This document shows, in pieces, positions 15,421-23,443 of a DNA stretch of 64,000 nt (position 1 is the stretch's first letter; each line of letters begins with the position of its first letter). The position numbers were made by a program, and so were the translations under genes. Source of the stretch: Gemmatimonas sp. (GTDB taxonomy: Bacteria > Gemmatimonadota > Gemmatimonadetes > Gemmatimonadales > Gemmatimonadaceae); assembly GCF_031426495.1 (NCBI RefSeq), contig NZ_JANPLK010000077.1, positions 1-64,000 on the forward strand, in the 5' to 3' direction. The notes below the pieces were generated by a model that was not told the origin of the DNA, did no database searches, and saw only the letters and a program-made list of their open reading frames with translations.

Positions 15421-18258
15421 ATGAAGGATCGCATTCGTATCCGTGGCGCCCGCCAGCACAACCTGAAGGGCTTTGACCTCGACATTCCGCGACGGGCCAT
15501 CACCGTCGTGACCGGCGTGTCGGGCTCGGGCAAGTCGTCGCTCGCGTTCGACACGATTTACGCGGAAGGTCAGCGACGCTACGTGGAGTCGCTGTCGGCG
15601 TATGCGCGACAGTTCCTGGAGCGAATGGAGAAGCCGGCCGTCGATTCCATCGAGGGGCTTTCTCCAGCCGTGGCCATCGAGCAGAAGAACCCCACACGGA
15701 CGTCGCGGTCGACGGTGGGCACCGCGACCGAGATTTACGATTACCTGCGCCTGCTCTGGGCGCGCGTGGGGCACACCTTCTGCCGTGTGTGCGGCCGCGA
15801 GCTGCGTCCCGATACGGTGCAAACAGTCACCGACGCGGCCATGGCGCTCCCCGATGGGACGCGCTTTATGGTGGCGTGTCCGTTGATCCGCTCCAGCGAG
15901 GTGACCCACGCGGTGATCGCCGAGAACCTGCGGGCGCGCGGCCTGGTGCGCGTGGCGCTCGGCGAGCGCATCGTACATTTGGACGATGTGGACGCCGAAG
16001 GAATCGACCTGGCGGCCGCCGGCGACGTGCAGATCGTGATCGACCGGTTGCGGGTGGAGGCGTCGGCCCGTGGTCGCATCGCCGACGCCGTGCAGACATC
16101 GTTCAACGAAGGCGACGGTGACACGGTGTTGCTCTTCCCTGAGCCGGTGCTACCGCCGGAAGCCCTGCGGGCGAGCACGGGCAACAAGCCGGTGTCTCGC
16201 TTGGCGTTCACCGAGCGCTTTGAGTGCCCGAACGACGGCACACGCGCGCCGACGCCAACGCCTCAGCTGTTCTCGTTCAATAATCCGCGCGGCGCCTGCC
16301 CCACGTGCAACGGATTCGGCGCCACGCTCGATTACGACGAAGCGCTGATTGTGCCGAATCAGGAGCGCTCAGTGCGCGACGGCGCCATCGATCCGTGGAC
16401 CGCCCCTCGTTACGAGAAGCAACGTCGGACGGTCGTGGAGTTTGCGCGAACGCTCGGCGTGTCGCCCGATGCCCCGTGGAAGACCTTGCCGGCGAAAGCG
16501 CGTGAACAACTGTTACGGTCGAAGTCGCTCGCGTACACGGGCATCTTTCCGTTTCTGGAGGCGCTCGAAGAGAAGCGCTACAAGCAGTACATCCGCATTT
16601 TCCTGCGGAAGTATCAGAGTGCGCGCGCGTGCCGCGATTGCGGTGGTAGCAAGCTGCAGCCCGACGCGATGGCGGTACGCATTCAGGATCGCACGATCGC
16701 CGATGTCACGCAGATGCCGGTGCGCGATCTGCACGCGTGGCTCGACACGTTGCTGCTGTCTCCCAGCGAGATGCAGATCGCCGAGGCCGTGCTGCGCGAG
16801 GCGCGCAGTCGTACGCGATTTTTATCGGATGTCGGGCTCACCTATCTCACCCTCGACCGCGCCACGCGCACGTTGTCGGGCGGCGAGGCCCAGCGTATCA
16901 CGCTGTCGAATGCGCTGGGAGCGGCGCTGGTGGATGCGACGTATGTGCTGGATGAACCGAGTATCGGACTGCATCCGCGCGACCTCGACAAACTGCTCGC
17001 GCTCTTGATGCGGCTGCGTGATCACGGCAACACCGTGATCATGGTGGAACACGATCTCGAAGCGATGCGCATCGCCGACTACATGGTGGAGCTTGGCCCC
17101 CACGCCGGAGAGCATGGCGGCGAGGTGGTGTTCGCCGGACCGATCGCCGAGATCACGAACAGTCCGCTCACCGGGCAGTATCTCACGGGCGCGCGCACGA
17201 TTCCGTTGCCCGCCAAGCGACGGGCGGTGGGGCCGCGCTGGCTCGACCTCAAGGGGGCGAGCGCGAACAACGTGAATCGCGTGGACGTGCGCTTCCCGCT
17301 CGGTGCGATGACGGTGGTGACCGGGGTATCGGGGTCGGGCAAGAGCACGCTGGTGCACGACATTCTCTTTCATGCCGTCGAAGCGCGGCTGCACGGCGAG
17401 CACTCGGCCAAGGAACATCTGGGCGAGACCGTGGGCACGTTCACGTCGTTGTCGGGTGAGGAGTTTCTCGATGACGTGGTACTGGTGGATCAGAGCCCGA
17501 TCGGGAAGTCGCCGCGGTCGAACCCGGTCACGTATGTGAAAGCGTACGACGAAGTCCGGAAGCTGTTCGCCGAGATGCCGTTGTCGAAAACGCGCGGCTA
17601 CGGACCGGGGCACTTCTCGTTCAACGTGGCTGGTGGGCGGTGCGAGCAGTGTGAAGGCGCGGGGGCGATCGAAGTGGAGATGGTGTTCATGGCCGACGTC
17701 TTCGTGCCGTGTGATGCCTGTGGCGGCAAGCGCTTCAAACCCGACGTGCTCGAGGTACGGGTGCGCGGCCGCAACATCGCCGACGTGCTCGAGCTCACGG
17801 TGGACGAGGCAATCAAGTTCTTCCCGCGTGAGGACAAACTGGCGCAGGCACTCTGGCACGTCCAGCAGGTCGGGCTGGGCTACCTACGTCTGGGGCAGCC
17901 GGCCACCACACTCTCGGGCGGCGAGGCGCAGCGCCTCAAGATTGCCCGGGAACTCGCCCTGACGGCCCGCGGCGGTGCCCGGAAGCTGTACGTGCTGGAT
18001 GAACCGACCACCGGCCTGCATCTCGAGGATATCCGCAAACTGGCGCAGGTCTTTGAGCGGCTGCTGGATCAAGGGCACACGCTGGTGCTCATCGAACACA
18101 ACCTCGATGTCATCAAGTTGGCCGACTGGATCGTGGACATGGGCCCGGACGGCGGCGACGGCGGCGGGCACCTGGTGGCGATGGGGCGGCCGGAAGAGAT
18201 CGTACAGGTCGCTGCGTCGCACACGGGGCGGTGGCTCAAGACGGTGTTGCCCGCTTGA
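15421..18258 (+). CDS. uvrA: Excinuclease ABC subunit A
   Basis: UvrA (945 residues) is the damage-recognition ATPase of nucleotide excision repair and loads UvrB onto DNA. Both ABC modules are present: Walker A GVSGSGKSS near residue 33 and GVSGSGKST near 634, with signatures TLSGGEAQR in each half and the CEQC...CDAC zinc hook near 741-770. The first zinc module is altered: the usual CPxC at about 269-272 reads CPND, while the second half, GACPTC, is normal. No Shine-Dalgarno site precedes the ATG; GATAGT lies about nine bases before it, which suggests a leaderless mRNA. No SOS box is obvious in the 42-base spacer. Confidence 0.97.
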   Translation: MKDRIRIRGARQHNLKGFDLDIPRRAITVVTGVSGSGKSSLAFDTIYAEGQRRYVESLSAYARQFLERMEKPAVDSIEGLSPAVAIEQKNPTRTSRSTVGTATEIYDYLRLLWARVGHTFCRVCGRELRPDTVQTVTDAAMALPDGTRFMVACPLIRSSEVTHAVIAENLRARGLVRVALGERIVHLDDVDAEGIDLAAAGDVQIVIDRLRVEASARGRIADAVQTSFNEGDGDTVLLFPEPVLPPEALRASTGNKPVSRLAFTERFECPNDGTRAPTPTPQLFSFNNPRGACPTCNGFGATLDYDEALIVPNQERSVRDGAIDPWTAPRYEKQRRTVVEFARTLGVSPDAPWKTLPAKAREQLLRSKSLAYTGIFPFLEALEEKRYKQYIRIFLRKYQSARACRDCGGSKLQPDAMAVRIQDRTIADVTQMPVRDLHAWLDTLLLSPSEMQIAEAVLREARSRTRFLSDVGLTYLTLDRATRTLSGGEAQRITLSNALGAALVDATYVLDEPSIGLHPRDLDKLLALLMRLRDHGNTVIMVEHDLEAMRIADYMVELGPHAGEHGGEVVFAGPIAEITNSPLTGQYLTGARTIPLPAKRRAVGPRWLDLKGASANNVNRVDVRFPLGAMTVVTGVSGSGKSTLVHDILFHAVEARLHGEHSAKEHLGETVGTFTSLSGEEFLDDVVLVDQSPIGKSPRSNPVTYVKAYDEVRKLFAEMPLSKTRGYGPGHFSFNVAGGRCEQCEGAGAIEVEMVFMADVFVPCDACGGKRFKPDVLEVRVRGRNIADVLELTVDEAIKFFPREDKLAQALWHVQQVGLGYLRLGQPATTLSGGEAQRLKIARELALTARGGARKLYVLDEPTTGLHLEDIRKLAQVFERLLDQGHTLVLIEHNLDVIKLADWIVDMGPDGGDGGGHLVAMGRPEEIVQVAASHTGRWLKTVLPA

Positions 18259-18342
18259 CTCAGTCGGGTGTGGTGACGATACTATTGGGCTCTTGCATGG
18301 CCGTTCGCGGTTGTGTGAGACGGCGGCGACGGCCGTCGATAT

Positions 18343-18416
18343 TCCCGGGTAGCTCAGCCAGGTAGAGCAGGTGACTGTTAATCACCCTGTCGGGGGTTCG
18401 AGTCCCTCCCCGGGAG
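18343..18416 (+). tRNA. tRNA-Asn (GTT)
   Basis: The cloverleaf is complete: acceptor TCCCGGG with CCCGGGA, D-arm GCTC/GAGC, anticodon stem GGTGA/TCACC with loop CTGTTAA (anticodon GTT, 18377-18379), and a T-arm with GGTTCGAGTCC. The discriminator is G and CCA is not encoded. Confidence 0.97.
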
Positions 18417-18439
18417 CTGAACACGACGTTCGACACGAG

Positions 18440-18470
18440 AAAGGTCATCGCTCACGCGGTGGCCTTTCTT
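18440..18470 (+). terminator. Probable terminator after tRNA-Asn
   Basis: AAAGGTCA (18440-18447) pairs with TGGCCTTT (18460-18467, one G-U pair) around a 12-base loop and is followed by CTT. It lies 24 bases past the tRNA. The U-run is short, so the call is moderate. Confidence 0.6.
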
Positions 18471-18492
18471 GCGTGAGGGACATCGTAAATCG

Positions 18493-18521
18493 TTGATTTC
18501 ATGTATTTTGCTTCATATTGA
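18493..18521 (+). promoter_or_regulatory. Candidate promoter of the pseudopilin operon
   Basis: TTGATT (18493-18498), a 17-base spacer and TATTGA (18516-18521) lie in a conspicuously AT-rich stretch, about 155 bases before the first pseudopilin ATG. Match to the -35 is good and to the -10 only partial. Confidence 0.35.
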
Positions 18522-18677
18522 CCGAATAATGACGTGCAGTGTGAGGGCAAGCGCCACGACAGGAATGTTCTGTGACGCCGCATACCGTGACGTTGTCCAT
18601 GTCGCATCAGATCAGGGTCCGTACGCCAACCGCGTGCGTCACCCGATGCCGCATCGCCCTTCGTCCACCGTGCCGTC

Positions 18678-19166
18678 ATGACCTCTCGCGTTCCGCTCCG
18701 CCGTCGGCTGGGCTTCACCATGATCGAGGTACTCCTCGTCGTGGGAGTCGCCGCCATCATGTTCGCGATGGTCGTGCCTCGCATGACGACCATCAAGACC
18801 AGTACGTCGTTGCGCGCCGCCCGTCAGGAGCTCACTGCGGCCTTCGCCGCCGCGCGCGCCGCTGCCCTGCAGAAGGGCAAGACCTCGACGCTCACGATCG
18901 ACGGCTCCTCGGCCCGCGTCTCGGTACAGAGCGGGCTGAATGGCAACGTGGTAAGCGTCTTCGGTCCGATCAAACTCGATACCGAGTTCGGCGTCGGGCT
19001 GACGGCGCTGTCCGGCTCCCCGGTCACGCTCAACTTCGATGCGCGCGGCATGCTGACGCCGACGCCGGCGACAAATCTCAAATACAAGCTCAGCATTTCG
19101 TCGTCGTCGGACACGCTGTGTATCAGTCCGGCCGGGATCATCATGCCCAAGGGGTGTCAGCTATGA
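18678..19166 (+). CDS. Minor pseudopilin, GspH/FimT-like
   Basis: This 162-residue protein has a class III (type IV pilin) signal: a basic leader RRRLG, the cleavage site G|FTMIEVLL with Glu at mature position 5, then a hydrophobic helix that anchors and assembles the subunit. FimT/GspH proteins are minor pilins that prime pilus or pseudopilus assembly. The C-terminal domain is beta-rich and has two Cys (TLCISPAG and KGCQL) that could form the usual C-terminal disulfide. It is the first of four genes with ATGA-type overlaps. Prepilin peptidase, assembly ATPase and secretin are not in this window. Confidence 0.88.
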   Translation: MTSRVPLRRRLGFTMIEVLLVVGVAAIMFAMVVPRMTTIKTSTSLRAARQELTAAFAAARAAALQKGKTSTLTIDGSSARVSVQSGLNGNVVSVFGPIKLDTEFGVGLTALSGSPVTLNFDARGMLTPTPATNLKYKLSISSSSDTLCISPAGIIMPKGCQL

Positions 19167-19543
19167 AGCAGCCTGCAGTCTCGACGGCGCGCCGCACTCG
19201 CGATGGCGTGACGCTGGTCGAGATCCTCGTGGCCGTCCTGATGCTCACGGTGGCCGTGGGTGGACTCCTGAGCAGCTCGGCCGCGGTGGCCAATCAGATG
19301 GGTGGCGGCGTGCGGCAGACCGTTGCGGCCGGCGTTGCCCAAGCGCGTCTCGACTCGCTCACCAGCCTCTCCTGCGCGCAGCTCGCGGCCGGCGCCGCCA
19401 CCGGGAACAGCACGACGCGCGGCGTGAAAGAGTCATGGACCGTGACCGACGGCCGCAACATCAAGACGATCGCCGTGAACATCCAGATCCCCCGCCGCAC
19501 GAAGACTCTCGTTTACTCGATGGTGATTCCATGCCGCGATTGA
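19163..19543 (+). CDS. Minor pseudopilin, PilV/GspI-like
   Basis: The 126-residue product has a pilin signal (basic RRTRDG, then VTLVEILVAVLML) with Glu-5 after the cleavage site. Its small size and second position match PilV/GspI, which sit beneath the tip of the pilus with FimT and PilW. The ATG overlaps the previous stop as ATGA. Two Cys (LSCAQL and VIPCRD) may form a disulfide. An alternative, far upstream start in the same frame would run antisense-like sequence without a signal, so it was rejected. Confidence 0.82.
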   Translation: MKQPAVSTARRTRDGVTLVEILVAVLMLTVAVGGLLSSSAAVANQMGGGVRQTVAAGVAQARLDSLTSLSCAQLAAGAATGNSTTRGVKESWTVTDGRNIKTIAVNIQIPRRTKTLVYSMVIPCRD

Positions 19544-20448
19544 CCTCCATGCGCCGCCGGGGCTTCACAATGGTCGAGATGCTGGTCACGATGACCATCC
19601 TCTCGGTCGTGGGCATCATCGTGTCGCGTCTCATGATGGGACAGCAGCGCTTCTATCAGCGCACGAATGAGCAGATGGGGATGCGCCGCGAGCTGCGATC
19701 GGCGATGAACCTGGTGCCGGCCGACTTGCGGTCGATCTCGTCGTCGGGCGGCGACTTGACCACCTTCAATTCCACGTCGTTGACGTTTCGCGCGGTGCTG
19801 GGGGCATCCGCCGTATGCGCGCGTCCGTCGAACAGCGCACTCGACCTGCCGCCGCTCAACATGGCGCGCAATACCGTCACGAGCTGGTATACCACCCCGC
19901 AGGCGGGTGACACGGTGTGGGCGTTCAACGACAGCTTGTCACGTGGTGCCGAAGACGACGTGTGGGTGCCGCTGCGGATCACCGCCGTGTCACAGAGTGC
20001 AGCGCTCTGCCCCCTCTCCCCATTCATTGATGCCGTGCTCGACATCGGCAAGCCCAGATTTCGGGTGACGGTCTCGCCGAACCTGCCCGATTCGATCAAA
20101 GTCGGATCAGCGGTTCGGTTCACGCGCAGCGCACGCTTCCAACTCACCGCACAGAGCAGCGGGCGGTACTACCTCACGCGGGCCGAGTACGTAGGCGGGG
20201 CGTGGCAAGGGGCCACGGCGGTGAGTGGACCATACGAGCCGCCGAGTAGTTCGAACGGCGGGATTCGTTTCTCATATTTCGATAGTCTCGGCCTCGCCGT
20301 TACGAATCCCGCGTTGGGCCGCGACGTGGCGCGCATCGACATGATCCTGCGCGCCAAGGGCGCGAACAGCTCCGGCGGTGTGGGGAGCAGCAGCACCAGC
20401 AACACCGACTCACTCGCCTTTCGCATCGCCCTGAGGAACCGTCAATGA
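19531..20448 (+). CDS. Minor pseudopilin, PilW/GspJ-like
   Basis: This 305-residue protein starts MPRLTSMRRRG and has the cleavage site G|FTMVEMLVTMTIL with Glu-5. PilW proteins are large minor pilins in the tip complex. Residues beyond about 40 are soluble, beta-rich and Ser/Thr-rich, ending in a Gly/Ser/Thr linker before the final strand. Its start overlaps the previous gene by 13 bases; Met-7 is an alternative start. The length and position match PilW in fimT-pilV-pilW-pilX clusters. Confidence 0.83.
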   Translation: MPRLTSMRRRGFTMVEMLVTMTILSVVGIIVSRLMMGQQRFYQRTNEQMGMRRELRSAMNLVPADLRSISSSGGDLTTFNSTSLTFRAVLGASAVCARPSNSALDLPPLNMARNTVTSWYTTPQAGDTVWAFNDSLSRGAEDDVWVPLRITAVSQSAALCPLSPFIDAVLDIGKPRFRVTVSPNLPDSIKVGSAVRFTRSARFQLTAQSSGRYYLTRAEYVGGAWQGATAVSGPYEPPSSSNGGIRFSYFDSLGLAVTNPALGRDVARIDMILRAKGANSSGGVGSSSTSNTDSLAFRIALRNRQ

Positions 20449-21632
20449 CAAGTCCCGCAACGCCGTACGAAGCGCAGGCCACCGAGACGACGCGGACCAC
20501 ACGGATCCGTCGCGGCACGGCACTGCTGATTACGCTGGTGGCGGTGGTCGTGCTCGCCATTCTCTCGACCGGCGCGGTGCTCGGCGCCATGCAGGACTTC
20601 CGCGCCGGCCGCAATACGCTGGTGGAGCAGCGCGCGTTTGCGGTGGCCGAGTTCGGGTTGAATCAGGAAATCTCCAAGTGGGATCGTGCCCGCAATCTCC
20701 CCGCCCCCAAGGGCATGGCGATCGGCGCCATCGATTCCACGAACGTGTTCGTCGCACAGGGTGATACGGCTCGCGTGCGGGTGCAGCGGTTGACCGAGAC
20801 GACCTTCTGGGTCGTATCCGTGGGCCGCGCCAACATCGGTAACGGGGCGCTGGAGTCACAGCGCCAGACGCATATGGTGGTGCGCATCGCCTACCCGACG
20901 ATCAATCCGGGCGGTGCCATTGTGACCGCCGGCAATATCGATGTGAAGGGTTCGGCGCAGATCACCGGTACGAATACGAATCCGGTAGGCTGGACCCAAT
21001 GCGCGAATATCGCCGGCCGCGACACGTTCGCGATCAGCTATGCCACCGGCAAGACGGCCACGATTCAGAAACCCAACATGGTGACCGGCGGCATCAACCA
21101 AAGTGCCGCTGCCGCCGACTCGAACACGTATGTCCGCTACGGCACGGAAAGCTGGAATACGCTCGTGGCCAATGCCGACATCACGCTGCCGGCCGGCAAT
21201 CTGGGCCCTGAGCCGGTTGGAACCGCGACGACCTGCGACTTGTCGAATACGTCGAACTGGGGCGAGCCGCTGCGCAGCGGAAACGGGTACATCGCCGGCT
21301 GCACCGACTACTTCCCGATCATCTATGCCGGTGGGTCGCTTCAGCTCACGAAGGGGCGCGGACAGGGCATTCTCCTGGTCAACGGCGACATTCGCTTGGC
21401 GGGCAACTTTCAGTGGTTCGGTTTGATCATCGCCCGCGACGACATCACGAAGGGCAACGGGACCTTCGACATGTGGGGCAGCATCATGTCCCGTAACGCC
21501 AACGTGAACGACGGCAACGACATCGTTGGTAACTCGTCGTTCAACTGGTCCAAGTGTGCGGTCGAGTCCGCCCTTCGCGGATCGGCGATTCTGACCCGCA
21601 CGAAGGAGCGTAGCTGGGTCCAGCTGTACTGA
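20445..21632 (+). CDS. PilX-like minor pilus assembly protein
   Basis: The 395-residue product has a basic segment (TTRIRRG) before a hydrophobic helix (ALLITLVAVVVLAILSTGAVL), like PilX/GspK proteins, which lack the canonical Glu-5. It overlaps pilW by four bases (ATGA). After the helix comes a coiled segment and a large secreted domain with repeated Gly/Asn-rich strands (GNIDVKGSAQITG, LVNGDIRLAGNF, GNGTFDMWGSI) that resemble a short right-handed beta-helix. This is the polymer-like region often seen in tip adhesin-type PilX proteins. Function in pilus assembly is inferred from the operon. Confidence 0.78.
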   Translation: MTSPATPYEAQATETTRTTRIRRGTALLITLVAVVVLAILSTGAVLGAMQDFRAGRNTLVEQRAFAVAEFGLNQEISKWDRARNLPAPKGMAIGAIDSTNVFVAQGDTARVRVQRLTETTFWVVSVGRANIGNGALESQRQTHMVVRIAYPTINPGGAIVTAGNIDVKGSAQITGTNTNPVGWTQCANIAGRDTFAISYATGKTATIQKPNMVTGGINQSAAAADSNTYVRYGTESWNTLVANADITLPAGNLGPEPVGTATTCDLSNTSNWGEPLRSGNGYIAGCTDYFPIIYAGGSLQLTKGRGQGILLVNGDIRLAGNFQWFGLIIARDDITKGNGTFDMWGSIMSRNANVNDGNDIVGNSSFNWSKCAVESALRGSAILTRTKERSWVQLY

Positions 21633-21680
21633 GCGCGCTTTCGTAGTCTGCAGGGCCCCTCGGGAGGGGGAGCGGAACGC

Positions 21681-21712
21681 GAAGGGCGGTCGCCGAAAGG
21701 TGGCCGCCCTTC
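21681..21712 (+). terminator. Hairpin after the pseudopilin operon
   Basis: A 14-bp stem with two G-U pairs (GAAGGGCGG...CCGCCCTTC) is closed by a GAAA tetraloop. It lies 49 bases past the pilX stop and just before the next start. No T-run follows, so it may be a weak terminator or an RNA-stability hairpin. Confidence 0.6.
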
Positions 21713-21735
21713 GTGCATCTCAGCGATACTTCTGT

Positions 21736-22584
21736 ATGGTCAACGACATCCCCGCCGGCATCCGCATCATTCGCGGGGCAAACCGCACCCTCGGCCGGGT
21801 CGCGCCATCGCTGGCGTCGCGTTTGAGTCGCCGGATTTTTTCCACGCCGCGCAAGTTCACGCCCCGCGAGTGGGAAGTACCCTTCGAAGCGTTGGCGCGA
21901 CGCGAACGCCTGCCCAGTGGCCTGTCGGTGCTTCGGGCGGGTGAGGGCCCGCTGGTGGCACTGATTCACGGCTGGGAGGGACGCGCCACGCAGTTTGCGG
22001 TGCTGGCCCCTGCTCTGCTGGCACGAGGATTCAGCGTGGTCGCCATTGACGCGCCAGGGCACGGGCATTCACGGGGACGGCAGTCCGACCCCTATCGCTT
22101 CGCCGAAGCGTTGATCGACGTCAGCGCACACATCGGATCGCTGTACGGCGCGGTGGGGCACTCCATGGGTGGCGGGAGTATCGCGCTGGCGCTCTCGTCG
22201 GGACTTTCATTGTCGCGAGCGGCGCTCATCGCCAGCCCGTCGTCGCTGCACGACGTAATCCACCGGTTCTCCGCGGCCATGCATCTGCCGCCGAAGGCGA
22301 CGGAGCACTTCGTGCGTGACGCGCGGCGCCGCATCATGGCGCGCGGCTATCGCACCGACGATATCGAAGGCGCACTGCGCGCGGTCACGGTCCCGGCGCT
22401 GGTGGTCCATGCCCTCGACGACAAGGAAGTGCCCTTTAGCGACGCAGAGCGGATCGCGGGATTCTGGCCGCGCTCTACGCTGCTACCAGTGGAGCACGTC
22501 GGGCATCGAAGGATTCTGCGCGACCCGATCACGATTGCGGCGATCGCGAAGTTCTTCTCCGCTGGTGTCGCTAACGAAAACTGA
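21736..22584 (+). CDS. Alpha/beta hydrolase
   Basis: This 282-residue protein has the alpha/beta-hydrolase layout: oxyanion-hole LIHGWEG (residues 71-77), nucleophile elbow GHSMGGG (Ser about 140), acid in HALDDKEVP (about 225) and His in VEHVGHRRIL near the end. The ATG at 21736 was chosen because the in-frame Met 12 codons upstream lies inside the preceding hairpin. It has no signal peptide and is probably cytosolic. The substrate is not evident. Its 3' end overlaps the convergent MOSC gene by 14 bases. Confidence 0.82.
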   Translation: MVNDIPAGIRIIRGANRTLGRVAPSLASRLSRRIFSTPRKFTPREWEVPFEALARRERLPSGLSVLRAGEGPLVALIHGWEGRATQFAVLAPALLARGFSVVAIDAPGHGHSRGRQSDPYRFAEALIDVSAHIGSLYGAVGHSMGGGSIALALSSGLSLSRAALIASPSSLHDVIHRFSAAMHLPPKATEHFVRDARRRIMARGYRTDDIEGALRAVTVPALVVHALDDKEVPFSDAERIAGFWPRSTLLPVEHVGHRRILRDPITIAAIAKFFSAGVANEN

Positions 22585-23443
22585 GGACCTGCAGCTCGTC
22601 GCCAACCCGGATCACGCCGGCTGAGCGGTGCGTAGTGTTCATCCCGAAGATCACGCCACCGTCGGCGCGACGATACTGCGCGAAGGCACGCAGGGGCTCG
22701 TGACCGCGTTCGGCCGTATCGGGATCGACCGTGGTGAGCACACAGCGCGTGCAGCCGGACCCCACGCTGAGCGACACTTCACCAATCCGAATATCGCGCC
22801 ACGTATCTTCGTCATGTGGACGTGTGCCGGTCACGAGCACATTCGCGCGGAACCGACGCAGGTCCATGACCGCAGCGTGGCCGCTGTCGAGCAAACGCGC
22901 ATTCAGGGCTTCGATGCTGGCCATGCCGAGCAACAACAAGGGCGCACCGTCCGACATCGCGACGTAGCGCGCGTGCGCGTCGATCGTTCCCGCGAAGCGC
23001 GGTGCAAGCGGTCGTCGATCGACATCGGCCAGTCGCAGCAGCCGACAGGTGCGTCCCGCGGCGGCAGAGCACCACGCGCCGGCGATGTCCCCCACGTCGT
23101 GCGCGACGACCTCGTCATCCCACACGCGCACGTTCTGGACAGGCGCACCGCGATCTACCGACTCGATGGGCACATCGAGCGCTGGCAAGCCAGGTGCCGT
23201 GAGCCGGATGCCTCCGTTGCGGTCGTGCGTGAGGAACGACGGGCGAATCAGCACGAGGCGGTGCGTCTCTCGCGCGGTGATCATGTCGCCGTTGTGGTCG
23301 GCCAAGATCCATCGGCGGTCTCCAACCGCGCCGCGTTCGTCCAGCGTGAGCTCCTGCACGCGAATGCCTGCCGCGGACTTGAGCGGATGGACGAAGAGCG
23401 CAGCGACCCGCACGGTGGCGGCCATGGCGGTGTGTTCGCTCAC
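22571..23443 (-). CDS. MOSC domain protein (mARC/YcbX-like)
   Basis: This 290-residue protein has the MOSC N-terminal beta-barrel (LFVHPLKSAAGI, DRRWILAD at about 42-49) and the MOSC domain with RFRANVLVTG and the Cys motif GSGCTRCVLTTVDP, the family's putative molybdenum-cofactor ligand. Such proteins act as molybdenum-dependent reductases of N-hydroxylated compounds or in cofactor handling. Length matches the single-module YcbX/mARC type without a ferredoxin domain. Its ATG overlaps the permease stop as ATGA, so it is the second gene of that operon. moaC, needed for the cofactor, lies 20 kb away in the window. Confidence 0.88.
   Translation of the reverse strand: MSEHTAMAATVRVAALFVHPLKSAAGIRVQELTLDERGAVGDRRWILADHNGDMITARETHRLVLIRPSFLTHDRNGGIRLTAPGLPALDVPIESVDRGAPVQNVRVWDDEVVAHDVGDIAGAWCSAAAGRTCRLLRLADVDRRPLAPRFAGTIDAHARYVAMSDGAPLLLLGMASIEALNARLLDSGHAAVMDLRRFRANVLVTGTRPHDEDTWRDIRIGEVSLSVGSGCTRCVLTTVDPDTAERGHEPLRAFAQYRRADGGVIFGMNTTHRSAGVIRVGDELQVLSFR

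Noticed and set aside
16200..16320. A second, UvrA2-type protein instead of UvrA
   Set aside because: The protein has both ABC modules, the zinc hook and the UvrB-binding region length of normal UvrA; only one zinc Cys is changed.
18260..18448. A small minus-strand frame over tRNA-Asn containing SSRGGTRTPDRVINSH
   Set aside because: This is the well-known false translation of a tRNA gene read backwards.
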